The notes under the pieces are model-generated. The model searched no databases, had not been told where the DNA came from, and was given only the letters and a program-made list of their open reading frames with translations. Both the position numbers and the translations under genes were made by a program. A stretch of 48,935 bases of DNA from an uncultured Paracoccaceae bacterium (GTDB taxonomy: Bacteria; Pseudomonadota; Alphaproteobacteria; Rhodobacterales; Rhodobacteraceae): positions 1 through 48,935 of the forward strand of contig CALBSG010000135.1 of assembly GCA_937927675.1 (NCBI GenBank). Direction: 5' to 3'. Positions 7,448 through 15,691 of this stretch are shown here, one piece after another. Each line of letters begins with the position of its first letter. The stretch's first letter is position 1.

Positions 7448-8410
7448 ATGAGCCGAAATTTATATCTTGCGCGGACAGTGACGATACTCGCGCTGATTTC
7501 GGGCCTCTCTCTGCCCGCTGCGGCCTTGGATTTGGCTTTGCCCGCTATGGCCGAAAAGACCGCTGAACGGAGCGATGCCTTTGGCAGCGTGCGTCTTCCG
7601 TCGGGGCCTTTTGCGGCCGGGACGTTGCCCAGCCAGCTTGCCGATGGTCCGTTGTCCATCGCGGCCTATCGCTTTGTGCTGGAGGACAGTTCAACCGCCA
7701 AGGTGATGCATGATCTGCAAGACCAGATCGCTGCTGCGGGCTATCAGCCGGTCTTTTCCTGCGAAACTGATGTCTGTGGCGGCTATGATTTTCGCTATGG
7801 CACCGAGGTTCTGGCCGAGCCTGACATGCATGTGAACCTTGCCGATTTTCGCTATCTTCTGGCAAAGACGGGCACTGGAAACTTGCTGTCGCTGCTGGTC
7901 AGCCGATCCGGCAATGTGGGGTTTGTGCAGGTGACGCAACTGGGCGGTTTGGCTGCGGTGGTTCCGCGACCTGCCGCCCCCGCAACCCAAGCCAAGCCCA
8001 AAGATTCAGCGCCTGTCCCGACCGATCTTGTCGCGGGGCTGGAGACGGCAAACCCGGTCGTGTTGGAAGATTTGGTCTTTGCCTCTGGCGCTGCGGTGCT
8101 GACGGCGGGACGCTATGACTCGCTGGCAAAGCTGGCGGCGTGGTTGCAGGCCGATCCGGCGCGCAAGGTTGTCCTGGTTGGGCATACCGATGCGTCAGGG
8201 GCCTTGCAGGGCAATATCGCCCTGTCACAATCCCGCGCCGAAAGCGTACGGCAGGCTTTGCTGGCCGACCCAACGGTGTCCCCCGATCAGGTTGTGGCCG
8301 AAGGCATTGGCCCGCTCGCCCCGCGCGACAGCAATCTGACCGAGGCAGGGCGGCAGAAAAACAGAAGGGTCGAGGTCATGGTGACCTCGACCGAGTTGCT
8401 TGCTCCTTGA
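7448..8410 (+). CDS. OmpA-family outer-membrane/periplasmic protein
   Basis: 320 residues with a signal peptide (about 1-26, ending in LSLPAAA). A central unassigned domain contains a CETDVCGGYDFRYG pair of cysteines. After a short Pro/Ala linker comes a C-terminal OmpA-like peptidoglycan-binding domain (about 205-320), with VVLVGHTDASGALQGNIALSQSRAESVRQ and GRQKNRRVEVMV as the diagnostic elements. It should sit in the periplasm or outer membrane, anchored to peptidoglycan. Start at 7448 (MSRNLYL) because the signal peptide begins there. The gene lies 18 bases behind the GNAT gene and converges with a LysR gene. Confidence 0.85.
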   Translation: MSRNLYLARTVTILALISGLSLPAAALDLALPAMAEKTAERSDAFGSVRLPSGPFAAGTLPSQLADGPLSIAAYRFVLEDSSTAKVMHDLQDQIAAAGYQPVFSCETDVCGGYDFRYGTEVLAEPDMHVNLADFRYLLAKTGTGNLLSLLVSRSGNVGFVQVTQLGGLAAVVPRPAAPATQAKPKDSAPVPTDLVAGLETANPVVLEDLVFASGAAVLTAGRYDSLAKLAAWLQADPARKVVLVGHTDASGALQGNIALSQSRAESVRQALLADPTVSPDQVVAEGIGPLAPRDSNLTEAGRQKNRRVEVMVTSTELLAP

Positions 8411-8444
8411 GAACCGGGGCCGGCGCGAACCTGCCCCTTGAACG

Positions 8445-9350
8445 TCACCAAAGATCGGGGCCCTTGTCGATGTAGCGCCGCGCCAGAAAGTCAATGAAGG
8501 CGCGGACTTTGGGCTGGGTAAAGCGGCCCGGCGGATAGACGGCGTAGATCCCAAGGGTTTCCACCGGCAGGCCGGGAATTGCCTCTTCCACCAGACCATC
8601 CTTCATGGCGTCGGCGTAAAGGAAGGACGGCAGATAGGCGATGCCAAGACCTGAAACGGCGGCATTCAGCAGCGATTGCCCGTCGTTCACGGTTAGCCAG
8701 CCCGCAGTGCGGACCTGACGCTTTTCGCCCGAAGGCGCAGTCAGCTTCCAGACATTACCGTTCGCCTGATTAGAGTAATGCAACAGCTTGTGATCGTTCA
8801 GATCGTCGATCTTCATCGGGCGTCCGTATTTTTGGAAATAGGACGGCGAGGCGATCATCCGCTTGGTGGTTTCGGTCAGTTTGCGGGCGCGCAGCGAACT
8901 GTCTTCGAGTTCCCCAACCCGAATGGCCAGATCGAACCCCTCCGAGATCAGTTCCACATAGCGGTTGTTCAGCACCATGTTCACGGTGATGTCGGGATAC
9001 TCCAAAAGGAAATCCCCCAGAATGGGCGACAGAAGGTTCACCCCGAAATCGGTGGCGACCGAGACGCGCAACAGCCCCGAAGGCGCCGATTGCATCGAGG
9101 TGACCAGCGCATCGGCCTCGCCCGCATCATTCAGCACGCGGCGGGCGCGGTCGTAATAGGCAAGGCCGATCTCGGTCGGCGAGACGCGGCGGGTGGTGCG
9201 GTTCAAAAGGCGCGCACCCAAGCGGGCTTCCAAGGCGGAGACGTGTTTCGAAACGGCAGATTTTGAAATCCCCATCTTCTTGGCAGCGTCGGTGAAGCCC
9301 CCTTGGTCCACCACGGTGGCAAAGGCTTCCATTTCGGTCAGTCGGTCCAT
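8445..9350 (-). CDS. LysR-family transcriptional regulator (CrgA-like)
   Basis: 301 residues. The helix-turn-helix (about 4-62) reads FATVVDQGGFTDAAKKMGISKSAVSKHVSALEARLG, and the rest is a LysR substrate-binding fold with the PxFL/G-type end SFLYADAMKDGLVEE. The sequence style (MDRLTEMEAF, NRTTRRVSPTEIG) matches the CrgA/AaeR-like subgroup common in Rhodobacteraceae. The ATG at 9350 is preferred over the longer open frame starting at 9686, which would add 112 residues unlike any LysR protein. No divergent target gene is present. Confidence 0.88.
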   Translation of the reverse strand: MDRLTEMEAFATVVDQGGFTDAAKKMGISKSAVSKHVSALEARLGARLLNRTTRRVSPTEIGLAYYDRARRVLNDAGEADALVTSMQSAPSGLLRVSVATDFGVNLLSPILGDFLLEYPDITVNMVLNNRYVELISEGFDLAIRVGELEDSSLRARKLTETTKRMIASPSYFQKYGRPMKIDDLNDHKLLHYSNQANGNVWKLTAPSGEKRQVRTAGWLTVNDGQSLLNAAVSGLGIAYLPSFLYADAMKDGLVEEAIPGLPVETLGIYAVYPPGRFTQPKVRAFIDFLARRYIDKGPDLW

Positions 9351-9467
9351 TTGTTTCCCCAAGCGAGCAGTGTGGGCAGATGGACTGTTATTGATCCCGA
9401 AATCGGGCAGGAACGGGGCGGGCGGGTGTTCGATCCGGGGTAATTCAACGGATCGTTCATGGCGAGG

Positions 9468-9497
9468 AAACGCCGAAACTGCCCTCAATCGGCGTTT
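9468..9497 (-). terminator. probable terminator downstream of the M23 peptidase gene
   Basis: Inverted repeat AAACGCCGA (9468-9476) and TCGGCGTTT (9489-9497) separated by 12 bases, immediately 3' of the leftward peptidase stop. As in other terminators of this window, the A/T ends form part of the stem. No separate long T-run follows. Confidence 0.5.
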
Positions 9498-9505
9498 GGC
9501 CGTGC

Positions 9506-10396
9506 CTAAAGGTGAAAGCGGCCGGGCTGCAGGCGGAGGATCAGGTTGGGGTCGGGGCTGACAGATTGCCAGACATCCCAAAGGCTTTCTTGCCCAACGC
9601 CAAAGAAGTTCCCGGTGGTTTGCGCCAACAGATCGGTGATGATTTGGAAATGCAGATGCGCAGCCCAACCGCCATTTTCGTGCCAATCGCCCAGATGCGC
9701 GATCACTTGGCCGGGGACCACAGAATCGCCGACCTTCAAAAGGGTTGGCAGGGTTCCGGACAGATGGCCGTAAAGCGTGTGAAAGGGAACACCATCTGCA
9801 TCATGGGTCAGGATCAGGGTGTTGCCATAGTCCAAGGGGTCGGCGTTATAGGTCACATGGGCCACCTTGCCCGGCAGCGGCGCATGAACTGCGGTCATCG
9901 CCGGGGCAAAAACGTCGATCCCAAGATGGATCGTGCGGCGCTCTGGGCTGGCGCTGTCGGCGAATTGGTCCGTGGCATAGACGGAACGTTTCTCACCATA
10001 GGCCCCCAGCCCATAGGCGACACCTTTGGCGGCAAACCACGGGTCAAAGGCGTGGTCAGAAAAGGCGGGCATGTCGGGATGTTCGCCGCGTGTCAGCAGG
10101 GCAAGGCAGGAACTTGCCGCAATGTCTGGCAGGAACAGCGGCGCAGGTGTGGTTCTGGCCAACCAGTCACGCACTGCGACTGCGGTTGGGATGGGGGCAA
10201 GCCCGGCCCCGGCGCGCAGCACGGCTTGCAGCAAACCCTGATCGACGCCCGCCAGCCGATGCGCCTCTCGCGCGGGGGCAGCGGCCCGCACTTCGGCCAA
10301 GGTCAGATCGGGCAGCGTGGCCGCCAACCGCCGCAGGGCGGTATAAAGATCATCTTGCGCGGCAAGGGCGGTCGCGATTTCTGTGCGGCGTGGCAT
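9506..10396 (-). CDS. M23-family peptidase (LytM-like)
   Basis: 296 residues. The C-terminal half is a lysostaphin-type metallopeptidase domain with zinc ligands in HLGIDVFAP (His and Asp) and the HxH of AAHLHFQI. A glycine-rich beta segment (HTLYGHLSG) also fits, so the catalytic set appears intact. The N-terminal 140 residues are unassigned and no signal peptide is evident, which is unusual for an enzyme expected to cut peptidoglycan. Related M23 domains occur fused to other enzymes in this group, so a cytoplasmic or non-wall role is possible. Start at 10396 because GGAGA lies just upstream; an ATG at 10420 is an alternative. Confidence 0.8.
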   Translation of the reverse strand: MPRRTEIATALAAQDDLYTALRRLAATLPDLTLAEVRAAAPAREAHRLAGVDQGLLQAVLRAGAGLAPIPTAVAVRDWLARTTPAPLFLPDIAASSCLALLTRGEHPDMPAFSDHAFDPWFAAKGVAYGLGAYGEKRSVYATDQFADSASPERRTIHLGIDVFAPAMTAVHAPLPGKVAHVTYNADPLDYGNTLILTHDADGVPFHTLYGHLSGTLPTLLKVGDSVVPGQVIAHLGDWHENGGWAAHLHFQIITDLLAQTTGNFFGVGQESLWDVWQSVSPDPNLILRLQPGRFHL

Positions 10397-10558
10397 GGCT
10401 GTCTCCGTTTCCCCATGCATCGCATGGGTGCTGGCAGCGACGCAACGGTTGGCGAATTCTGCCGATGCGCGGCTTGCCGCCCTGCACCCTTGCGGTTAGC
10501 CTTGACGGATTATGCCCGAACCCGCGCAGCAGTTGCGGGAGGGGCGCAGAGGCACGAG

Positions 10559-11113
10559 ATGAAACGTCTGATATTGGCAAGGCTATTGCCCGCGCTGCTG
10601 ATCGCGGGCTGTGTTGGCGGGTCTGCGACACGCGATGTTCTGCAAGGCGCAATGACCATCAGCGGGCCATCTGGCTATTGTGTTGACCCCAGCGCCAGCC
10701 GCGAGGGCGATGATCGGGCGATCATTCTGATGGGGCGATGCAGTGCCAGCACGGCGGTCAAGCCGGCGGTCGTGACCCTATCTGTTGGCCCGGCCGGATC
10801 GGCGGGGGTGATGATTGCCGGCGGGGCGGAACTGACCAAATTCTTTACCTCGACCCAAGGCCGCAAGACTCTGGCGGCTTCGGGACGGGCGCGCGACGTG
10901 GAGGTGCTAGAGGCTCTCTCGGTGGGGGATGCTTTTCTCATGCGCCTGCAAGAGACTGACCAGCCCAGCTATTGGCGTGCGGTGATGGGGTTGCGCGGGC
11001 GGCTGGTGACAATCTCGGTCCAGGGCAGCTTGGCCGAACCCTTGGCCGTCGAAGATGGCCGTGTCCTGATCGACAAGTCGATTGCCACGATGCAGCGGGC
11101 CAATGGCAGCTAA
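10559..11113 (+). CDS. putative lipoprotein of unknown function
   Basis: 184 residues beginning MKRLILARLLPALLIAGC. This is a lipoprotein signal peptide with the lipobox IAGC, so the mature protein should be attached at Cys18. The mature part has two further cysteines (SGYCVD, MGRCSA) and no recognisable enzyme motif. FTSTQGRKTLAASGRA and a terminal region rich in beta-prone residues resemble uncharacterised Rhodobacterales envelope proteins. A GGGAGGGGCG stretch lies about 15-20 bases before the ATG. The longer open frame continuing upstream to 9512 is antisense to the peptidase gene and not real. Confidence 0.7.
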   Translation: MKRLILARLLPALLIAGCVGGSATRDVLQGAMTISGPSGYCVDPSASREGDDRAIILMGRCSASTAVKPAVVTLSVGPAGSAGVMIAGGAELTKFFTSTQGRKTLAASGRARDVEVLEALSVGDAFLMRLQETDQPSYWRAVMGLRGRLVTISVQGSLAEPLAVEDGRVLIDKSIATMQRANGS

Positions 11114-11230
11114 GAGTTTCCCGTGGACCGCGAAGGGGCAACTCTTTAACCCTTTCAAACGATAACCGAATCGTTTCCAGTTGGGCGACAATGCCAGGAA
11201 GCGTGTGTAACGAGGGCAGTAAGGGCGGTA

Positions 11231-12004
11231 ATGGCCGGGGTGGTTTCAAGGTTTCTTGACAGGGTAATGCACACGCGCGTGCTGCGCCGCTGGGGGCAGG
11301 CTGCCGATGGCGCGCAGACAACCGATCTGGAAAGCCTGCGGTCCTTGCGGTCCCGCGCCCGCGCGCTGCGCCGCAACCTTGACCGGGTGATCCACGAGGC
11401 CGAACATCGGCTCGCGTTGCCGGTGATCGGGTCGAATATCATCCGCAAGCCGCTTGGCACCGATTGGGCCTGGCGCCCCGATCTGTGGAAGGGGGCGATT
11501 CCGGTGCCCGGCTTTTCCTCGGTGCCGACCAAGGCCGAGGTGTATCCCGGTGCCACGATCTTTCACGATTGCCGTCGCTCGGAGTTGACGGTGCGCCAGA
11601 TCCGCAATACCCGCGAGGCGGATATTGCCCCCTTTGGTTTTCGCATGGACGTGTTCCGCTTCGATGGCTCGTTCCTGTCCTTGGTGCTTGATCTGCCGGA
11701 TGATGCAGCGCGGGGGCTGAAGCAAAAGCATCTGATCCGCATGGATGTGATCGTCGAGATGGAAAAGCCGCTGGAGATCTTTGCCCGGCTGAACATCAAG
11801 CACGGCCCGAACGTCGAGCAGATCGTGCGGGAACTGCCGCTGAATGAGGAAGAGGTGATGGTGGAGTTCGACCTTGCCTATTCCAAGATGAACGAAAAGC
11901 GGGTGGAGCGGCTTTGGATCGATCTGATCTTTGAGGGCCCGGAAATGAATCAGGTGATCCTGCGCGATGTCACCTTCTCGCGCCGCCCGCGCGCCGAGTT
12001 GTGA
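11231..12004 (+). CDS. conserved Rhodobacterales protein, DUF6478-like
   Basis: 257 residues. I recognise the conserved segments from uncharacterised Rhodobacterales proteins (DUF6478-like): RSRARALRRNLDRVIHEAEHRL at about 35-57, DWAWRPDLWKGAIPVPGF, and a beta-rich half ending in LRDVTFSRRPRAEL. No signal peptide, membrane helix or catalytic motif is visible. GPNVEQIVRELPL and the repeated hydrophobic strands suggest a jelly-roll or carbohydrate-binding-like fold, but that is inference. Seven bases separate it from the next gene, so the two form a pair. Confidence 0.7.
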   Translation: MAGVVSRFLDRVMHTRVLRRWGQAADGAQTTDLESLRSLRSRARALRRNLDRVIHEAEHRLALPVIGSNIIRKPLGTDWAWRPDLWKGAIPVPGFSSVPTKAEVYPGATIFHDCRRSELTVRQIRNTREADIAPFGFRMDVFRFDGSFLSLVLDLPDDAARGLKQKHLIRMDVIVEMEKPLEIFARLNIKHGPNVEQIVRELPLNEEEVMVEFDLAYSKMNEKRVERLWIDLIFEGPEMNQVILRDVTFSRRPRAEL

Positions 12005-12011
12005 GGTTGAG

Positions 12012-12386
12012 ATGGACGCGTTTACCCTGACCAAAACCCGTATTCGTGCCGGAATCTGGGAAGGCGTGGTGTCAGGTGCGGCCGAGGCCCCGACCCTTGC
12101 CGTGCTGCATTTGGAAAAGCCCGTTCAGGGGGTGACCGTGACGGCCGTGCCCGAGCGGCCCGGAGAATGGCTGGTTCAGGTGCCGATCCCGGCGGAGCTG
12201 TTGAGCGAGGGGGTGCAGACCTTTCTGATCGCCAATGCCGCCACCGGGGAAAAGTTGCAGCATTTTACGGTGATCACCGGCGTCGCCATGGAAGATGACT
12301 TGCGCGCCGAGGTGGATTTGCTGCGTGCCGAGTTGGACATGCTGAAACGCGCCTTCCGGCGGCATTGTCTGGAAACTGCAGAATAA
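12012..12386 (+). CDS. small protein paired with the DUF6478-like gene
   Basis: 124 residues starting at the ATG at 12012; GAGGTTGAG directly precedes it and overlaps the end of the upstream gene region. The first ~90 residues look beta-rich (ecotin/immunoglobulin-like alternation of hydrophobic strands). The last ~30 (LRAEVDLLRAELDMLKRAFRRHCLE) form a heptad pattern typical of a short coiled coil. This suggests an oligomerising accessory protein for its neighbour. No known family comes to mind and the function is unknown. Confidence 0.65.
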   Translation: MDAFTLTKTRIRAGIWEGVVSGAAEAPTLAVLHLEKPVQGVTVTAVPERPGEWLVQVPIPAELLSEGVQTFLIANAATGEKLQHFTVITGVAMEDDLRAEVDLLRAELDMLKRAFRRHCLETAE

Positions 12387-12411
12387 CGGCCATGCGCTTT
12401 GGGCCGGGGCC

Positions 12412-13365
12412 TTAGGCTTCTTCGACCCGCAAGACCCGCGGCACCTTGAATTCGATGTTTTCCTGCGCGGTTTCGACCAGTTCGATCACGGTTTCAAACC
12501 GGGCGCGGAAGGCATCAAGCACTTCGTTCACCAAAACCTCTGGCGCGCTTGCCCCGGCGGTCACGCCGACCGACCGGATCCCCTCCAAGGCACGCCAATC
12601 AATCTCTGATGCGCGCTGGATCAACTGGCTATAGGCGCAGCCTGCCGCGCGACCAACCTCGACCAGCCGTTTGGAGTTGGACGAGTTCGGCGCGCCGATC
12701 ACCAAAAGTGCGTCGATCTTGGGGGCAATCGCCTTGACCGCCACCTGCCGGTTGGTGGTGGCATAGCAGATGTCTTCATGCGCGGGCGCCAGAATGGCCG
12801 GAAAGCGGGCCAGAAGCGCGGCAGCGATTTCGGCGGTGTCGTCAACCGACAGGGTGGTTTGGGTGATGAAGGCCAGCTTGCTCTCGTCGCGGACCTTCAG
12901 GCCTGCGACGTCGGCGACGGTTTCGACCAGCAGAACCTCGCCCGCGGGCAATTGCCCCATGGTGCCGATCACCTCTGGGTGGCCTTCGTGGCCAATCATG
13001 ATCATCTGCAACCCGTTTTCGCTGTGGCGGGCGGCCTCATTGTGGACCTTGGTGACCAGAGGGCAGGTGGCATCGACCGCAATCATATTCCGATGCGCGG
13101 CTGCGGCAGGGACTGACTTTGGCACACCATGAGCCGAGAAAATCACCGGCCGGTCGGTCGGGCATTCGTCAAGTTCCTCGACAAACACCGCCCCTTTGGC
13201 GCGCAGCCCATCGACGACGAATTTGTTGTGCACGATTTCGTGGCGCACATAGACCGGGGCGCCCCATTTTTCGATGGCCATTTCGACGATCTTGATCGCC
13301 CGATCGACGCCTGCGCAAAAACCGCGCGGAGCGGCGAGGTAAAGGGTCAAGGGGGGCAGGGGCAT
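12412..13365 (-). CDS. ispH: 4-hydroxy-3-methylbut-2-enyl diphosphate reductase
   Basis: 317 residues, usual length. Last step of the non-mevalonate isoprenoid pathway, producing IPP and DMAPP with a [4Fe-4S] cluster. The three cluster cysteines appear in APRGFCAGVDRA (Cys17), DATCPLVTKVH and EDICYATTNRQ. The conserved His residues in RHEIVHNKFVV, the substrate motif SAHGVP and GAPNSSNSKRL are also present. A start at 13365 gives MPLPPLTLYLAAP. It converges with the small gene ending at 12386. Isoprenoids feed quinones and, in this family, carotenoids and hopanoids. Confidence 0.95.
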   Translation of the reverse strand: MPLPPLTLYLAAPRGFCAGVDRAIKIVEMAIEKWGAPVYVRHEIVHNKFVVDGLRAKGAVFVEELDECPTDRPVIFSAHGVPKSVPAAAAHRNMIAVDATCPLVTKVHNEAARHSENGLQMIMIGHEGHPEVIGTMGQLPAGEVLLVETVADVAGLKVRDESKLAFITQTTLSVDDTAEIAAALLARFPAILAPAHEDICYATTNRQVAVKAIAPKIDALLVIGAPNSSNSKRLVEVGRAAGCAYSQLIQRASEIDWRALEGIRSVGVTAGASAPEVLVNEVLDAFRARFETVIELVETAQENIEFKVPRVLRVEEA

Positions 13366-13434
13366 ACGGTCACCTTTGGCAATGGACAGCCGAGAGGTAA
13401 GGTTTGTCGCGGCTGTGGTCCAGTGCCGATTGTG

Positions 13435-13869
13435 TCAAACCGCAGCGGCGGTGGCCAGAGCCAGCACGACATAGCGGCCAATCTTGGCCAACGCGAGAAG
13501 CGGCAGAAACACCGTAAGCGGCATCCGCAGGGCCCCTGCCAAGGCGACAAACACATCGCCGCCCGGCGCCCAAGATAACAACAGCGACCACCGACCCCAG
13601 CGCGAAAACCAGCGCTCGGCGCGGGCAAGCTTTTCCGGCGGCAGGCGAAACCAACGCCAAAGCCCGGCCCCGCCCAAGCCCCGCCCAGCCGCATAGGTCA
13701 GGCAAGAGCCGAGCACATTGCCAAGGCTGGCCACCACTACAAGGCCCGGCAAAGCCCAGCCGTTTGCCGCAAGTGCAACGAAAGCCAGTTCGGATTGCAT
13801 GGGTATTGGGGTGGCCGCGAGAAGGGCGGCCAGAAACATGCCACCAAGGGCCAGAAGATCAGTCATCAT
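13435..13869 (-). CDS. YqaA/DedA-type membrane protein
   Basis: 144 residues with hydrophobic segments around 5-35, 40-60, 90-110 and 115-140. It carries the YqaA-family elements ATPIPMQSELAFVAL, ASLGNVLGSCLTYAAGRGLG, a WFSRWGRWSLLLSWAPGGDVFVALAGALRMPL stretch split across two helices, and FLPLLALAKIGRYVVL. Inner-membrane protein of the SNARE-associated/DedA-like superfamily; the transport substrate is not established. The ATG at 13869 directly abuts the T-run of the terminator of the upstream gene (13870-13904) and has no ribosome-binding site, so translation may be leaderless or the true start lies downstream. Confidence 0.8.
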   Translation of the reverse strand: MMTDLLALGGMFLAALLAATPIPMQSELAFVALAANGWALPGLVVVASLGNVLGSCLTYAAGRGLGGAGLWRWFRLPPEKLARAERWFSRWGRWSLLLSWAPGGDVFVALAGALRMPLTVFLPLLALAKIGRYVVLALATAAAV

Positions 13870-13904
13870 AAAGAAAGAACCGGGCGAATTGCATCGCCCG
13901 GTTC
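13870..13904 (-). terminator. intrinsic terminator of the NYN-domain gene
   Basis: On the minus strand an 11-bp perfect stem (GAACCGGGCGA, positions 13904-13894, with TCGCCCGGTTC, 13887-13877) and a six-base loop is followed by TTTCTTT (13876-13870). The next leftward gene's ATG begins on the very next base. Confidence 0.8.
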
Positions 13905-13921
13905 ATAACAGCAATCGAGGA

Positions 13922-14497
13922 TCACTTCACCTCGACAACGATATCTTCGCGCTCCAGCGGGCGCGGATCGCGCGGCGGGCGACCGATAACGTCGCGCAGT
14001 TCATCGAGTTCGATAAAGTTGTCGCATTGGCGGCGCAGTTCGTCTGCGATCATTGGCGGCTGGCTGCGGATGGTCGAAACCACCGAAACCCGAACACCCT
14101 GACGCTGCAGGCTTTCCACCAGCGGACGGAAGTCGCCGTCGCCCGAGAACAACACGACATGGTCAACGCGGTTCGCAAGCTCCATGGCATCGACGGTCAA
14201 TTCGATATCCATATTGCCTTTGACCTTCCGGCGGCCTTGGCTGTCGGTGTATTCCTTCGCCGGCTTCGTGCGCATCGTGAAGCCGTTGTAGTGCAGCCAG
14301 TCCACCAAGGGACGGATCGGAGAATAGTCGTCATTCTCCAAAAGAGCGGTGTAGTAAAATGCGCGCAGCAACTTGCCCCGACGCAGGAATTCTTGCCGCA
14401 GGAGTTTGTAGTCGATGTCGAAGCCCAGCGACTTGGCAGCCGCATAAAGGTTCGAGCCATCAATAAACAGCGCCAGCCGCTCGTCTTTGTAAAACAT
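13922..14497 (-). CDS. NYN-domain (LabA/DUF88-type) protein
   Basis: 191 residues. The N-terminal ERLALFIDGSNLYAAAKSLG, central KGNMDIELTVDAMEL and VVLFSGDGDFRPLVE hold the conserved acidic residues of the NYN (PIN-like) nuclease fold, together with QRQGVRVSVVS. RNA cleavage is predicted for the superfamily but the target is unknown; relatives include LabA and the PIN-like regulators. The ATG at 14497 is chosen because GGGGGA lies about 10 bases before it and the conserved region starts there; the open frame extends to 14560. Strong terminator follows at 13870-13904. Confidence 0.85.
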   Translation of the reverse strand: MFYKDERLALFIDGSNLYAAAKSLGFDIDYKLLRQEFLRRGKLLRAFYYTALLENDDYSPIRPLVDWLHYNGFTMRTKPAKEYTDSQGRRKVKGNMDIELTVDAMELANRVDHVVLFSGDGDFRPLVESLQRQGVRVSVVSTIRSQPPMIADELRRQCDNFIELDELRDVIGRPPRDPRPLEREDIVVEVK

Positions 14498-14635
14498 ATA
14501 GCCGTCCCCCAAAAATCTGCGCCAATCGAACTTCCGTGAGAGATCTACTTGTTGTAGCAATTCGATGAGCGAACGAGGCTGGATAACAGTCCAGCCGCCT
14601 TTGCGGCAAGACTAGCAAAGGATAGGATACCATCT

Positions 14636-15229
14636 GTGAGATTGACTGAAAAGCAACTCTTGGTTGCATTTGGCGCCAATCAGAATTTCGGCGATATCTC
14701 GCCAGACGGGCTGATTGCCGCGGCGTTGCGCGACATTGCGACGGTTCTTGATGCCGACGTTCAGGCGAGTGGTTTGTTTCGTACGCCCTGCTTTCCGGCC
14801 GGCGCTGGGCCGGACTATGTGAATGCCGCAGCCCTGGTGACCCTGCGAGAGACCCGGGGGCCGGATCAGGTTTTGGCGGATCTGCATGCGGTAGAGGCCC
14901 GATTCGGTCGGGTGCGGCAGACGCGCTGGGGTGCGCGGACACTGGATATCGATCTTTTGGCGATGGGCGATGTGGTTCTGCCTGATGCGCAAACTCATCA
15001 ATATTGGCGCGATCTTCCCGCAGAGGCGCAGCAGCGCCAGACCCCCGACCAGCTGATCCTGCCGCACCCGCGCCTGCAAGATCGCGCCTTTGTATTGGTG
15101 CCCTTGGCCGATGTGGCAGCGGGGTGGCGCCATCCGATCCTTGGTCGCAGCGTTGTCGAGATGTTAGAAGCCCTGCCGCAGGCGGATCGCGACGAGGTGG
15201 TGCGGTTGACCCCTGCCGCATCTGCTTGA
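14636..15229 (+). CDS. folK: 2-amino-4-hydroxy-6-hydroxymethyldihydropteridine diphosphokinase
   Basis: 197 residues, HPPK family: transfers pyrophosphate from ATP to hydroxymethyl-dihydropterin in folate synthesis. Signature segments are LVAFGANQNFGD at the start, VEARFGRVRQTRWGARTLDIDLLAMGD (the catalytic loop with two Asp) and LPHPRLQDRAFVLVPLADV. GTG start at 14636, with AGGATAGGAT about 10 bases upstream. It lies in a divergent arrangement with the NYN gene (138-base gap) and is followed by the rpoZ promoter. Confidence 0.92.
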   Translation: MRLTEKQLLVAFGANQNFGDISPDGLIAAALRDIATVLDADVQASGLFRTPCFPAGAGPDYVNAAALVTLRETRGPDQVLADLHAVEARFGRVRQTRWGARTLDIDLLAMGDVVLPDAQTHQYWRDLPAEAQQRQTPDQLILPHPRLQDRAFVLVPLADVAAGWRHPILGRSVVEMLEALPQADRDEVVRLTPAASA

Positions 15230-15237
15230 TTATGCGC

Positions 15238-15266
15238 TTGTCAAGTCCCGGGTTCGCGCCTAAATA
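15238..15266 (+). promoter_or_regulatory. sigma70-type promoter of rpoZ
   Basis: TTGTCA (15238-15243), 17-base spacer, TAAATA (15261-15266), placing the transcript start near 15273 and about 30 bases before the rpoZ ATG. Confidence 0.6.
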
Positions 15267-15302
15267 GGCCTTTCACTTTCCCCAAGCCTACTGGAGCATC
15301 CC

Positions 15303-15656
15303 ATGGCCCGCGTGACGGTCGAAGATTGCGTTGACAAGGTTCCGAACCGGTTCGAACTGGTGATGCTGGCCGCCCATCGGGCGCGCGAGATCCAGTCCGG
15401 TTCGGCCCCTTCGGTTGATCGCGACAATGACAAGAACCCGGTTGTCGCCCTGCGCGAAATCGCCGAGGAAACCCAGTCGGCTGCCAGCTTGCGCGAGCGC
15501 ATGATCGAAAGCCACCAGACCCAGATCGAGGTGGATGAACCCGAAGAAGACCAGATGGCGCTTCTGATGTCGGGTGAAATCGATCGTCCGATGGCCGATG
15601 ACATGTCGGAAGAGCGTATGCTGCGTATGCTCATGGAAGCCCAGGGCGAAAACTGA
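15303..15656 (+). CDS. rpoZ: RNA polymerase omega subunit
   Basis: 117 residues. MARVTVEDCVDKVPNRFELVMLAAHRAREI is the omega fold that clamps the beta' subunit, followed by KNPVVALREIAEE. The C-terminal tail is acidic (EPEEDQ) as in other alphaproteobacterial omegas. CTGGAG sits 6 bases upstream of the ATG. It precedes the (p)ppGpp synthetase gene, an arrangement conserved across proteobacteria. Confidence 0.95.
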   Translation: MARVTVEDCVDKVPNRFELVMLAAHRAREIQSGSAPSVDRDNDKNPVVALREIAEETQSAASLRERMIESHQTQIEVDEPEEDQMALLMSGEIDRPMADDMSEERMLRMLMEAQGEN

Positions 15657-15691
15657 GCAGGAATTAGGCCGCAAGGCCGGGCAGGGCGGTG

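Noticed and set aside
8411..8444. Possible terminator between the OmpA-like and LysR genes
   Set aside because: Only a 5-bp GGGGC/GCCCC pairing with a long loop and no T-run.
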